This document shows positions 32,439 to 40,671 of a stretch of 64,000 nt of DNA, piece by piece; position 1 is the first letter of the stretch; every line of letters begins with the position of its first letter. Position numbers and translations under genes: made by a program. The DNA lies in the NCBI GenBank assembly GCA_965371805.1, contig CBDUZW010000011.1, positions 34,777 through 98,776 of the forward strand. The letters run 5' to 3'. Source of the DNA: JAOZTV01 sp965371805 (GTDB taxonomy: Bacteria > Acidobacteriota > Aminicenantia > UBA2199). Below the pieces are notes generated by a model. It searched no databases. It was not told the origin of the DNA and was given only the letters and a program-made list of their open reading frames with translations.

Positions 32439-34235
32439 TTAATGCGTAACTTCTTTCCCATTTTTAAAAATCATTTTATTCCGAATGTCCCCATTTTTCT
32501 TCCACCAAATAAATTCCCCATCCTCTTTCCCATTTAAATAATTAATTTCAGATGCTTTTTTACTATTATCATACCAAGTAATTAATTTTCCATTTCTTTT
32601 ACCATTTATATAATAACACTCCTGATGTTTATTTCCGTTGTTAAACCAGCTAAAAAAACTTTCCCTTTTACCATTTTTATAAGTTATTTCATATTTAACC
32701 TGACCATCCTCAAACCATTCAAAACTTTCTCCTTGAAGCATACAATCTTTATAAAACTTTCTACTTTTTTTTTGACCGTTTTTATAATAATAAGTAATAT
32801 ATTCCCCATTAAATGGTTTATCTTTAATTATTTTTTTTAAGTTCTCATTTCCCTCCCATGAATTTAAAATAATAAATTGGTTACCATTCTTGTGTTTTTC
32901 AATTAATCCTTCAACTGTACACTTAATGCCATCAAATTCTCGTTCATATTTAGAAGGAAAAGAAATAATTTGAGAATTTACAAAATCTAAACATTTTTTT
33001 AATGGATTCTTCGGCTCTGCTTTTAAATAATAAACTCCTGTATTTGTTGTTATAAAATTATTAAATAAAAACCCTTCTATCTTCCCTCTTTTTGAACTTA
33101 AAGGTTCTGATTTTTCAATTTCAAAATTTTTATTATTAGCATCAATATAAGAATCAATTTCCCTAGTTCCACAAGTTGGTTTATTTTTATAATCAATAAC
33201 AACTCCTTTTATACTAACAGACATTAAATTAAAAAAATCCATTTTTTCACGAAGTTCTTTGGAGGCTTTGCTCCAGTCAAATTCAATACAATAAAGTGTT
33301 TCACCTTTTTTCTCTAATCCAAGATATTCTCCCTCTCCACGCAGAGTTCCTTCAACTATATTTTTATACAGCGATTTAGATATTTGTTCCGCAGGATCTT
33401 TTACATACATTCCATCTGAATAAATTACATCGTCATTAAAATCAGTTTCTGTTAGTAGTGGGCCTGACTGATTCCATCCTTTAAAAATCCCATCTTTTCC
33501 AGGACTTGCAATAGCATAAGAATCCCCATTTCGGCTTGAAGTAATTATAAAATCATTGCCCCATCCATCTTTAGTAACTCTTTGATGACCCGTAATCTCT
33601 GCCAACACCGGCACAGAAGCATATGCCTCTGCAACGGTTCCATAAATATCAGGCAAGAACTGAACTTGTGTCCTATACATTTCTACACCTGTTGCTATTG
33701 ACTTCATGTCGCCAAGAGTATAAGTGAGCTTTTGTTTATCTAATACTTCAATGGTATTTATGTTACCTTGTTCATCCCAGAATATTGGTTCTCCTATCGG
33801 TTGACCATTTCTAAAATTACTTTCCATTTTTTTTTGACCATTTTTATACCAAACAGTCATTTTGCCATGGAATTTTCCATCTATTAATTCAGTTTCATCT
33901 GACTTTTGATTCTTTTTGTTTTTATGATATCGAACGACTTTTCCGGTAAATGGCTTTTTCTCATTAACTTTATATAATAATCCATTTCTTTTTTGTATTT
34001 GATCAAATGTAATTATATTTTGTTTTCCAAAAACAATAAAATAAAACAGTAATACAATTATAATTACCGTTAAAATTCCACTAATTATTAAGTTTATTCC
34101 TTTTGTTTTTTTTTTATATGCCCCTGAATTAATTTTGTTATTACTAATTAATTCACTCTTACAATGCTTACATTTAATTGCTTCACTTAAGATCTGCTCT
34201 CCACAAAACTTACATCTTTTTGTTTCACTTGTCAT
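32439..34235 (-). CDS. Zinc ribbon-TM-MORN-pseudopilin-like fusion protein
   Basis: A 598-residue mosaic. Residues 5-30 are the shared ribbon (CKFCGEQILSEAIKCKHCKS), ~48-70 a transmembrane helix, ~85-160 MORN_2 repeats, ~170-275 a segment like the C-terminal part of type II secretion pseudopilin GspG (DMKSIATGVEMYRTQVQF, then DGWGNDFIITSSRNGDSYAI and SPGKDGIFKG), ~280-460 an unrecognised domain, and ~465-595 more MORN_2 repeats (GEYITYYYKNGQKKSRKFY). The ribbon would be cytoplasmic, the rest outside. It starts 3 bp after the SIR2 gene stop, so they are co-expressed. Confidence 0.8.
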   Translation of the reverse strand: MTSETKRCKFCGEQILSEAIKCKHCKSELISNNKINSGAYKKKTKGINLIISGILTVIIIVLLFYFIVFGKQNIITFDQIQKRNGLLYKVNEKKPFTGKVVRYHKNKKNQKSDETELIDGKFHGKMTVWYKNGQKKMESNFRNGQPIGEPIFWDEQGNINTIEVLDKQKLTYTLGDMKSIATGVEMYRTQVQFLPDIYGTVAEAYASVPVLAEITGHQRVTKDGWGNDFIITSSRNGDSYAIASPGKDGIFKGWNQSGPLLTETDFNDDVIYSDGMYVKDPAEQISKSLYKNIVEGTLRGEGEYLGLEKKGETLYCIEFDWSKASKELREKMDFFNLMSVSIKGVVIDYKNKPTCGTREIDSYIDANNKNFEIEKSEPLSSKRGKIEGFLFNNFITTNTGVYYLKAEPKNPLKKCLDFVNSQIISFPSKYEREFDGIKCTVEGLIEKHKNGNQFIILNSWEGNENLKKIIKDKPFNGEYITYYYKNGQKKSRKFYKDCMLQGESFEWFEDGQVKYEITYKNGKRESFFSWFNNGNKHQECYYINGKRNGKLITWYDNSKKASEINYLNGKEDGEFIWWKKNGDIRNKMIFKNGKEVTH

Positions 34236-34238
34236 TAT

Positions 34239-35147
34239 TTACTCCTTTTTTTTTGTATCAATATTATTAATAATATCTTTATAATATTGGTTATAATCCT
34301 TTTTTTTATCCTTAATAATTTCAACATTCATTGATTCTAATAGATCAAGTTTATACACTATTTTATCTGACTTATTATTGTCAGAGTTTGTATTAATATA
34401 AAAATAAATTCTATTTGAGATTTTTATATTATTTTCTTTAAAAAACCTTGCTCTATATGTGAGAAGCCACCAGAGATCAATTTCTTCAAAATCTAATGAC
34501 AACCCCATAATATGAATATTTTTTGTAAAAAACAAATCAATCCATGATTCATATGCAACTTTATTGTTCCTAATTCTTTTTGTTAATGGTTCCTGATTGT
34601 CTTTTTTTTTATAATCTGTTCCTGAGATAACATAATCTCTCATTTTTTGCAATTGACCACTATAATGCTCATATCCTAAATTTATACTTTGAGGCAAATT
34701 ACATTCTCCATGAATATGCCAGAATTTTGTATTACCAAAAATATTATGTCTAAAAACACTAAACTTTAACTCTTTGACTACCCCTTTGTTCTTTAAATTG
34801 ATTTTTGAAAGAGATAATCCATTTTTCTGAAGGGTATAGTCATAATTTGTTGTTATAATATCAGAAAAAGATTTTTGCTTGATTAGTTTATGTATCTCAT
34901 TAGATTTTATATTCTTTACTTCTTCTGCAATATGTTTTTTTAAATCTAATTCATTTATATTATTGCTTTTTAAATAAATTTTTTCATAAAACAAAGGAAA
35001 TTGTTTCCGATCATTATCAGTAATATTATATTTAATATTACAATATTTTAATAATGATACTAATAAATTATTCCAACTTTCATTATTATTTACTCTATTA
35101 ACACCATTTCCAATAAAAAGTACATCTTCACACTTCATTATTTCCAT
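34239..35147 (-). CDS. SIR2-like domain protein
   Basis: A 302-residue protein with the marks of SIR2-like NAD-binding domains: VLFIGNGVNR (glycine-rich start), IITTNYDYTLQK (N101, D103), FWHIHGECN (catalytic-type H146) and HIMGLSLDFEEIDLWWLL near the C-terminus. SIR2-like proteins of this type are NAD-depleting effectors in several anti-phage systems (ThsA, DSR, SIR2-STAND); here it stands alone without a fused sensor. It lies 4 bp after one zinc-ribbon membrane protein gene and 3 bp before another, so those are the candidate partners. An internal ATG (35138) could be the true start. Confidence 0.8.
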   Translation of the reverse strand: MEIMKCEDVLFIGNGVNRVNNNESWNNLLVSLLKYCNIKYNITDNDRKQFPLFYEKIYLKSNNINELDLKKHIAEEVKNIKSNEIHKLIKQKSFSDIITTNYDYTLQKNGLSLSKINLKNKGVVKELKFSVFRHNIFGNTKFWHIHGECNLPQSINLGYEHYSGQLQKMRDYVISGTDYKKKDNQEPLTKRIRNNKVAYESWIDLFFTKNIHIMGLSLDFEEIDLWWLLTYRARFFKENNIKISNRIYFYINTNSDNNKSDKIVYKLDLLESMNVEIIKDKKKDYNQYYKDIINNIDTKKKE

Positions 35148-35151
35148 AATC

Positions 35152-35691
35152 CTAATTAAAGATATTTCTTATTTCTGACACTCTTTCATCTATTGCACTA
35201 AGAAGCAAAAAATATGTGGTTAAAAATAATATTGCTACAAGAATACCTCCAAAAAGTAAATTTCTTTTTCCTTTTTTACTTCTTTCATAAAGATATGACG
35301 GATAAAATGCTATCCATAATAAGACTATTAAGAAGAACCATGTAACCGGACTTCTTCCCGGTTTTTCTCCCTGTTTAGTTTGTTGCCCAAAGCCCATTTG
35401 ATTAGCTTCAACAGCAGCAATTATTGCAGTTATAATTACAGTAATTACAGAAATAAAATTTAATTTAGATCCAGGAGATTGGAGCAGATTCATATCTCCT
35501 ACCCAAAACCACATTAATAATACAGAAGCAAATGGAATAGCAAGCATATATATTCCTAAAGTTTCTCCATTATTTTGTTTAGTTCCCAATTTACTATTTT
35601 CATTTAAATTACTTCCACAATGCTTACACTTTATTGCAATATTTAAAATTTCTTCTCCACAAAATTTACATTTTTTTGTTTCTTCACTCAT
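35152..35691 (-). CDS. Zinc-ribbon membrane protein
   Basis: A 179-residue protein: N-terminal MSEETKKCKFCGEEILNI with ribbon (Cys8, Cys11, Cys22, Cys25), then about four hydrophobic segments (~45-65, ~78-97, ~117-133, ~147-168). AGGAG precedes the ATG. First gene of the SIR2-containing run. Likely a membrane protein with a cytoplasmic ribbon; function unknown. Confidence 0.75.
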   Translation of the reverse strand: MSEETKKCKFCGEEILNIAIKCKHCGSNLNENSKLGTKQNNGETLGIYMLAIPFASVLLMWFWVGDMNLLQSPGSKLNFISVITVIITAIIAAVEANQMGFGQQTKQGEKPGRSPVTWFFLIVLLWIAFYPSYLYERSKKGKRNLLFGGILVAILFLTTYFLLLSAIDERVSEIRNIFN

Positions 35692-36090
35692 TTATTTTAC
35701 TCCTATTTTATTTTTTAAATTAATGGAATTATTTATATTTATTTTTCTATAAAAAAATGTGCAAATATTTTTAGAAATCACAAATGCATAGAATGCATAA
35801 TGATAAGGAGAAAAAGACATAGAAAAAATATGCCTTAAAGTGTCCGTACAACTGTTTATATAGTGATTAGAAGAGTAAATGGGGGGGGGGGGCAAAAAGA
35901 CTTATTAAACAGTTATCCTTAGATATCCTTAAAACCACCATTCCCCTTTGAAAATATTTAAAATAGACAATTAATTTATAATTGATGAAAAATAAATAAC
36001 ATAATAAAATTAAAAAGTCAAATTTAGAATAGTTTTTTTATGTATAATGCATTTTAATAATTTTATTAAATTTATCCCTGAATTTTTATA
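35692..36090. other. Intergenic stretch upstream of the SIR2 run
   Basis: About 400 bases of very AT-rich sequence without a credible gene. It must hold the promoter for the SIR2/zinc-ribbon run and contains the 12-G tract. The only long frame (35692-35895) starts inside the poly-C and has no coding character. Confidence 0.6.
35881..35892. repeat. 12-base G homopolymer
   Basis: Twelve G in a row (C on the minus strand) inside AT-rich sequence, about 190 bases upstream of the first SIR2-run gene. It is the only long G/C homopolymer in the window. Confidence 0.95.
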
Positions 36091-36378
36091 TTAGTTCAAG
36101 TGCTTCTCTAACATAGCAGAAACTTCTATTACAGCATCTTTAAAAATTTCTTTTGTTGTAGGAATTATAGCGAATATATTGAAAAGTTTATTTAAAAAAA
36201 AATTTCTCTGTTCTTTTGAATACTTATATTTACTCATGAAGTATGCGAGAGTGGTTATCTCAAATGAACACAAATATCCCTTTATTGTTGATTCTGTACA
36301 TTTTTCAAAGAGAAGTGCTGCTGCTTCATGATCCGCTCTTTTATTAAGCAAATCCAGAATAATATTAATATCAATCAA
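36091..36378 (-). pseudogene. PIN-domain toxin remnant, N-terminal part
   Basis: The frame begins at TTG 36378 with IDINIILDLLNKRADHEAAA, which holds the first catalytic Asp of a PIN domain, and continues through CSFEITTLAYFMSKYKYS to NIFAIIPTTKEIFKDAVIE. It ends after 95 codons, before the second acidic cluster (the expected DFEDAIQ-like motif). The first few residues are also missing, because the frame is closed just upstream by the joined CGGC remnant. Probably inactive. Confidence 0.65.
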
Positions 36379-36640
36379 TTATAGGATAGTCGGGTTTCCT
36401 CATCCATCAATGTCGGGCTGATAATTTCCTGCCACTTTGGTTCGTCCCAGGTCCCTAATTTATCATGCATTTCAAGGTATTTTTGAGGAATAGGATGAGT
36501 TCCATATACAACTTCAAGACCATATTTTTATATCTACTGAAAGCACCTTCTTTATTCCGGGCTGATCTAAAACATTTCCCACCTGCTCAACTACGATAAC
36601 GGTCACAAATAATTATTCCAACTTTTTTTCTATCTTCCAT
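36375..36640 (-). pseudogene. CGGC-domain protein remnant
   Basis: The first part reads EDRKKVGIIICDRYRS*AGG, then KCFRSARNKEGAFSRY, like the start of CGGC-domain proteins but with TGA where a Cys is expected. In another frame the sequence continues GLEVVYGTHPIPQKYLEMHD, KLGTW and ends DEETRLSYN, like the C-terminus of the same family. The middle, including the CGGC motif itself, is deleted. Identification is from remembered family patterns. Confidence 0.55.
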
Positions 36641-37280
36641 GTTGTCTATCTATTCGAACTGCCCAACCAGTTTTTGCTCTAATTATATATTTTGGTGTTT
36701 TATCAACAATCATGATTTTTTTTAATAGTTGAAGATGATTTTTTTTTAATGGTAATTTGTTTTCATATAACATTTTTAAGAAATCAATCTGTTCCATTGC
36801 AGAAATTCTAATATCTCCATTTAATCAGAATGTAGTTACTTCAGGTCCGGTCTTCTTATTTCCGTAATTCAATCTATCAAGATGAGATAGATATTTTATA
36901 TTACCAATACGTTTAGCCAATTCCTGATAAAACCAAACACATGATATTGGGAATGCAGTTTCAAGAGAATGATCTTTATTCCATGATGCCCATCCTCTAT
37001 CCTTTCCATCCCATTTTATTATTTCTTTCTCATCAGCAATAGCATCCTCATCAAGCGCTATCAATGTATTTGGTATTTTAAATGTTGAGGCAGGCAAAAA
37101 TTTTTTTCCAGCTCGCTCTTTATTATATAAATACTCAGTTTTTCCATCTAATGAAGAGATCAATATAGTCCCTTTAAGACTATGTTCACTGAATAATTTT
37201 GCTAGATCAGAGTCTTTCGCGCTTGCAATACCTGAAGTAAGAAACATCAAACAGAGGATTAAAATTATATTAAATTTCAT
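36630..37280 (-). pseudogene. Class D beta-lactamase (OXA-like) remnant
   Basis: Signal peptide (residues 1-21), then FLPASTFKIPNTLIALDE with the catalytic S65-x-x-K68, the SxV element as PISCVWFYQELAKRIG, and LNYGNKK. The frame stops at TGA 36827-36825 exactly where the family has Trp (TTF-W-LNG). Past the stop, LNGDIRISAMEQIDFLKMLY and the third motif AKTGWAV follow in frame until TAG 36630, where the C-terminal ~30 residues are replaced by the CGGC remnant. So it carries one nonsense mutation plus a truncation. Confidence 0.85.
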
Positions 37281-37388
37281 ATAGCATTAATTTTTCATTA
37301 CTTTATTTATATAACTACATATTCCAGTCTAAACTGAAATAGATTACAATATATATGAACATAAAGAAAACAAATTATCAATAATATC

Positions 37389-37907
37389 TTATCTGGTTAA
37401 TTTCTTAATAATAATTTCATGCTCCGGGTATAATGCAAGTAGTTGACCTCTTTTCGGGGCTTCAAAGTCTTCAAATTCAAAACCGGGTGCGACTGTGCAG
37501 CCCACTAATGAGAAGGAATCTTCATTATCGACAACAGCTGCAAATAAGTCACCCTGATTAATCACAGCTAAAAAGCATTCTCCATTGTTAAAGTCCCTTC
37601 CTAGTCTTATTCTCTTATATTTCCCGTTTTTTTCAATAATATGAATGGATAAACTGCTCCCCTCATAAAAATGCCATATTTCCTCTTGTTTAATTCGATG
37701 AAATGCAGAAAAATCACACCCTGTCAATAGATAATAGATCGATGTTGAAAATGTCCTTTTACTTTGAAATCTATCCGGCAAACTATTTTTAGATATATAT
37801 TCTTTAGAACGATAAACTTCTCTGTACCAGCCACCCTCTTCAGGTAGAGGTGATAAATCTAAATCTCTGATCCATTCTTCAGCATTTTTCTTTATAAGCT
37901 CACTCAA
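37389..37907 (-). CDS. Cupin superfamily protein (DUF985/Cupin_5)
   Basis: A 172-residue protein matching the DUF985 family: PLPEEGGWYREVYRS at the start, STSIYYLLTGCDFSAFHRIK, EEIWHFYEGSSLSIHII and CTVAPGFEFEDFE. A single cupin barrel, possibly acting on a sugar or small metabolite; no reaction is established that I can name. It overlaps the AAA ATPase gene by 4 bp. Confidence 0.88.
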   Translation of the reverse strand: MSELIKKNAEEWIRDLDLSPLPEEGGWYREVYRSKEYISKNSLPDRFQSKRTFSTSIYYLLTGCDFSAFHRIKQEEIWHFYEGSSLSIHIIEKNGKYKRIRLGRDFNNGECFLAVINQGDLFAAVVDNEDSFSLVGCTVAPGFEFEDFEAPKRGQLLALYPEHEIIIKKLTR

Positions 37908-39406
37908 TATTCCGTGTCCTTAGATGCCCTGACTGCACGACTATGAGCCCAACTGCGGATCTTTTTTATCTGTTCATTCATCGTTGTTGACAGAGGAACT
38001 GTATTTCCAAAATTAATAAAAAGATCATCCTCTTGAAGCTTCCTATCTTCATTAAAAGCTTCAAAAGAAGCTGCAATTATAGCTTGCTCAATTTCACTAC
38101 CTGACCAGCCCTTAGTAATCTGAGCTAATTGGGGTATATTGTAATCATTCAGATCATTGCCTTTTGATTTAAGATGGATTTTAAAAATTTCTTCTCTTTC
38201 TCTATGTGTTGGTAAATCGATAAAGAATATTTGATCAAACCTCCCCCTTCTCAGCATTTCTGCAGGCAGCAGATCAATTCTATTTGCAGTAGCAGCAATA
38301 AAAACATCTGAAGTATGTTCCTGCATCCAGGTTAAAAAGAAACCGAGTATTCTTGAGGAAGAGCTATCGGACTGCTTGTCGGTAATACCACTTTCAATTT
38401 CGTCTATCCAGAGTATTGCCGGAGCAACCGAATCCATTGTTTTTAAGGCTCTTGAAAAGACTAATTCAGGAGAGCCTCCCATCCCGGAATAAACCAGATT
38501 CATATCAAGACGAAAAAGAGGCAGGTCCCATAATCCGGAAATTATCTTTGCAGTGAGACTTTTTCCACATCCTGATATACCCATTGTAAGAACACCTTTT
38601 GGCTTTTGCAATCCAAAATTCTCTGCTTCTTTGGAAAAAGCTTTTTTTCTCTTTTTTAACCAATCTTTTATATTATCAAGTCCACCAAGATCATCCAGGG
38701 AAAATTTGTTAGTATAATACTCTAAAACGCCATCCTTAAGAATGAGTTGTTTCTTCTCTTCATTTATTTTATTGATCAATTTAATAGAAATAACCGGATC
38801 ACTTCTTAAAGACTTCATAAATGCTTTGTAAGCTTCTTCATATGTTAATCCCATAACAGCGGTTACAAATCTGCTTTTTTCTTCTTCACTCAGATTAATC
38901 TGCTTTCCACTTTTTTGAAGAGACTCTATAAACCTGTTGAAAAGAGCCTGCAATTCATCAAAATCAGGAAGTGAAAACCTGATAACATCAATTTCTTTTT
39001 TGATCATATCTGGAAAAAACTCGTCTGCTGACAAAAGAAAGATTGTTTTACCCTTCTTTTTTAATTGAACAAATGCATCTCTTAATTTTCTATTCACAGA
39101 AACTGAATCGAATTTTGGATCATTTAGAAGAGGAGACAGGTCTCTGAAAACAAAAAATCCTTCCGGAGTATCCGGCTTTAGGATAAAGCCTATTGCCTTT
39201 ACTGGATCTTTTGTATCTTCTATATAATGATCACCTGAATTTAAACCATTATTTATATCCCAATGATAATTATTTTCATTATTAAAGGATTGTTTATTAA
39301 GAAGAGCTAAAAATTTTTCAACCCTTTTTTCTTCATATGAAATAATTTTAATAAGAGTCTGTCCTGACTGCAAAGAAAGCTTTATTTTTTCAATTGAATC
39401 GTTCAT
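37904..39406 (-). CDS. AAA+ ATPase, Ycf46-like
   Basis: A 500-residue protein. The N-terminal ~220 residues correspond to the degenerate domain of Ycf46-like proteins; the second half is a full AAA+ module: LTMGISGCGKSLTAKII (Walker A), ILWIDEIESG (Walker B), FIAATANRIDLLPAEMLRRG (sensor 1 and Arg finger) and WSGSEIEQAII (sensor 2). Ycf46 homologues are linked to regulation of CO2 uptake in cyanobacteria; here the role is unknown. Starts 10 bp after pepT. Confidence 0.88.
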   Translation of the reverse strand: MNDSIEKIKLSLQSGQTLIKIISYEEKRVEKFLALLNKQSFNNENNYHWDINNGLNSGDHYIEDTKDPVKAIGFILKPDTPEGFFVFRDLSPLLNDPKFDSVSVNRKLRDAFVQLKKKGKTIFLLSADEFFPDMIKKEIDVIRFSLPDFDELQALFNRFIESLQKSGKQINLSEEEKSRFVTAVMGLTYEEAYKAFMKSLRSDPVISIKLINKINEEKKQLILKDGVLEYYTNKFSLDDLGGLDNIKDWLKKRKKAFSKEAENFGLQKPKGVLTMGISGCGKSLTAKIISGLWDLPLFRLDMNLVYSGMGGSPELVFSRALKTMDSVAPAILWIDEIESGITDKQSDSSSSRILGFFLTWMQEHTSDVFIAATANRIDLLPAEMLRRGRFDQIFFIDLPTHREREEIFKIHLKSKGNDLNDYNIPQLAQITKGWSGSEIEQAIIAASFEAFNEDRKLQEDDLFINFGNTVPLSTTMNEQIKKIRSWAHSRAVRASKDTEY

Positions 39407-39416
39407 CCAAAAACCT

Positions 39417-40655
39417 CTATTTTTTTTGAGCCCAGAGTTGCAATAAATTAATAATTACCTCTGAAGCCTTGTACATATCTTCCAATACTATCCATTCAAA
39501 TTTGGAATGAAAATTTAACCCTCCTGTGAACAAATTCGGAGTAGGTAACTCCATAAAGCTCAATCTAGCTCCATCTGTACCACCTCTGATTATACTTTTT
39601 ACAGGAGTTATTCCAGATTTTATTATAGCTTCAACAGCAATTGATTTAGCCTCAGGATACTTATCTAAGATCACTTTCATATTTCTATAGGATTCTGTTA
39701 TCTTTAGTTTAATTAATGCCTTTGGATATTTTTTAGACAGTGAGTCAACTAATCCCTGTAAATATTTTTCCTTTTCCTCTAAACCCTTTTCTTCAAAATC
39801 TCTAACTAATATTTTCAATGAACACTTTTCAGCAAAACCAGAAATATTATAAGGGTGAATATAACCCTCTCTATCTTCAGTTGTCTCAGGAGACATGCTA
39901 CCTTTAGGAAAGTTTTCAATTAACTCTGCTGCAATTTTTATTGCATTAACAAGTTTTCCCTTTGCATATCCTGGATGAACATTTACTCCTGTTATAGAAA
40001 TATCTGCAGTATCGGCACAGAATGTTTCATCTTCAACCTCTCCAAGCTTGCCACCATCAATTGTATAAGCAAAATCTGCACCTATTTCTTCTTTTGTTAT
40101 ATTATTCACCCCCCTGCCAATCTCTTCATCCGGCGTGATCAGCACTCTGATCTTTGGGTGAGGAATATTTGGATTGCTTATAAAATATTCGATTGCACCA
40201 AAAATTTCTACAATTCCTGCTTTATTATCTGCCCCAAGTAAAGTATATCCATTTGTAGTAATTAATGTTTTTCCTTTTTTTTGTAGTAGATAAGGATTAT
40301 CCTCCACCGTTAACACTATATTGTCCTTTTCCGATAAAATGATATCCTTCCCATCATAGTTTTTGGTTATTATTGGAGAAACTCCCTTTCCAGTCATATC
40401 CGGTGCGGTATCCATATGTGCAATCAATGCAATGGTCGGTAGGTCTTTTTTAACATTAGCATCAAGGGTTGCAAGTACATAGCCCCATTTATTTACTATT
40501 GCATCTTTTAAACCAAGTTTTTTTAGATCCTCAACTAGTTTTTTTGCCAAATCAAGCTGTTTTTTTGATGAGGGAAAACTCTCTGATTCCTCATCTGATT
40601 GTGTATCAAATTTAACATAATCTAAAAACCTTTCTAACATTCCTTTAAATTCCAT
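39417..40655 (-). CDS. pepT: Peptidase T (tripeptide aminopeptidase)
   Basis: A 412-residue M20 peptidase. I use ATG 40655, which has GGAGGA upstream, not TTG 40667. Zinc ligands appear in LIAHMDTAPD, GADNKAGIVE, TPDEEIGRG and YTIDGGKLGEVEDETFCADT; the C-terminal RGGTDGARLSFMELPTPN is diagnostic of PepT. It releases the N-terminal residue of tripeptides in the cytoplasm. Confidence 0.95.
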   Translation of the reverse strand: MEFKGMLERFLDYVKFDTQSDEESESFPSSKKQLDLAKKLVEDLKKLGLKDAIVNKWGYVLATLDANVKKDLPTIALIAHMDTAPDMTGKGVSPIITKNYDGKDIILSEKDNIVLTVEDNPYLLQKKGKTLITTNGYTLLGADNKAGIVEIFGAIEYFISNPNIPHPKIRVLITPDEEIGRGVNNITKEEIGADFAYTIDGGKLGEVEDETFCADTADISITGVNVHPGYAKGKLVNAIKIAAELIENFPKGSMSPETTEDREGYIHPYNISGFAEKCSLKILVRDFEEKGLEEKEKYLQGLVDSLSKKYPKALIKLKITESYRNMKVILDKYPEAKSIAVEAIIKSGITPVKSIIRGGTDGARLSFMELPTPNLFTGGLNFHSKFEWIVLEDMYKASEVIINLLQLWAQKK

Positions 40656-40671
40656 AATTTCCTCCAATTTA

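Noticed and set aside
35692..35895. 67-codon ORF beginning in the poly-C tract
   Set aside because: No Shine-Dalgarno, start defined only by the homopolymer, composition unlike a protein; treated as non-coding.
36381..36540. Segment upstream of the PIN fragment as a VapB-type antitoxin
   Set aside because: Its words (GTHPIPQKYLEMHD, KLGTW, DEETRLSYN) fit the C-terminus of CGGC-domain proteins better, and the start of that family lies just upstream in another frame.
36575..36600. TGA in place of Cys in the CGGC remnant as a selenocysteine codon
   Set aside because: The gene is also internally deleted and frameshifted, and no SECIS-like hairpin was evident; nonsense decay is simpler.
36825..36827. 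TGA read as Trp (alternative genetic code) in the beta-lactamase gene
   Set aside because: TGA ends many intact genes in the window, and Trp is encoded by TGG throughout; the C-terminus is also missing.
5589..37280. All broken genes explained by sequencing error
   Set aside because: Housekeeping genes in the window read full length, whereas every break is in accessory genes, and several are substitutions or deletions outside homopolymers. Error remains possible for the A8 run in abiEii.
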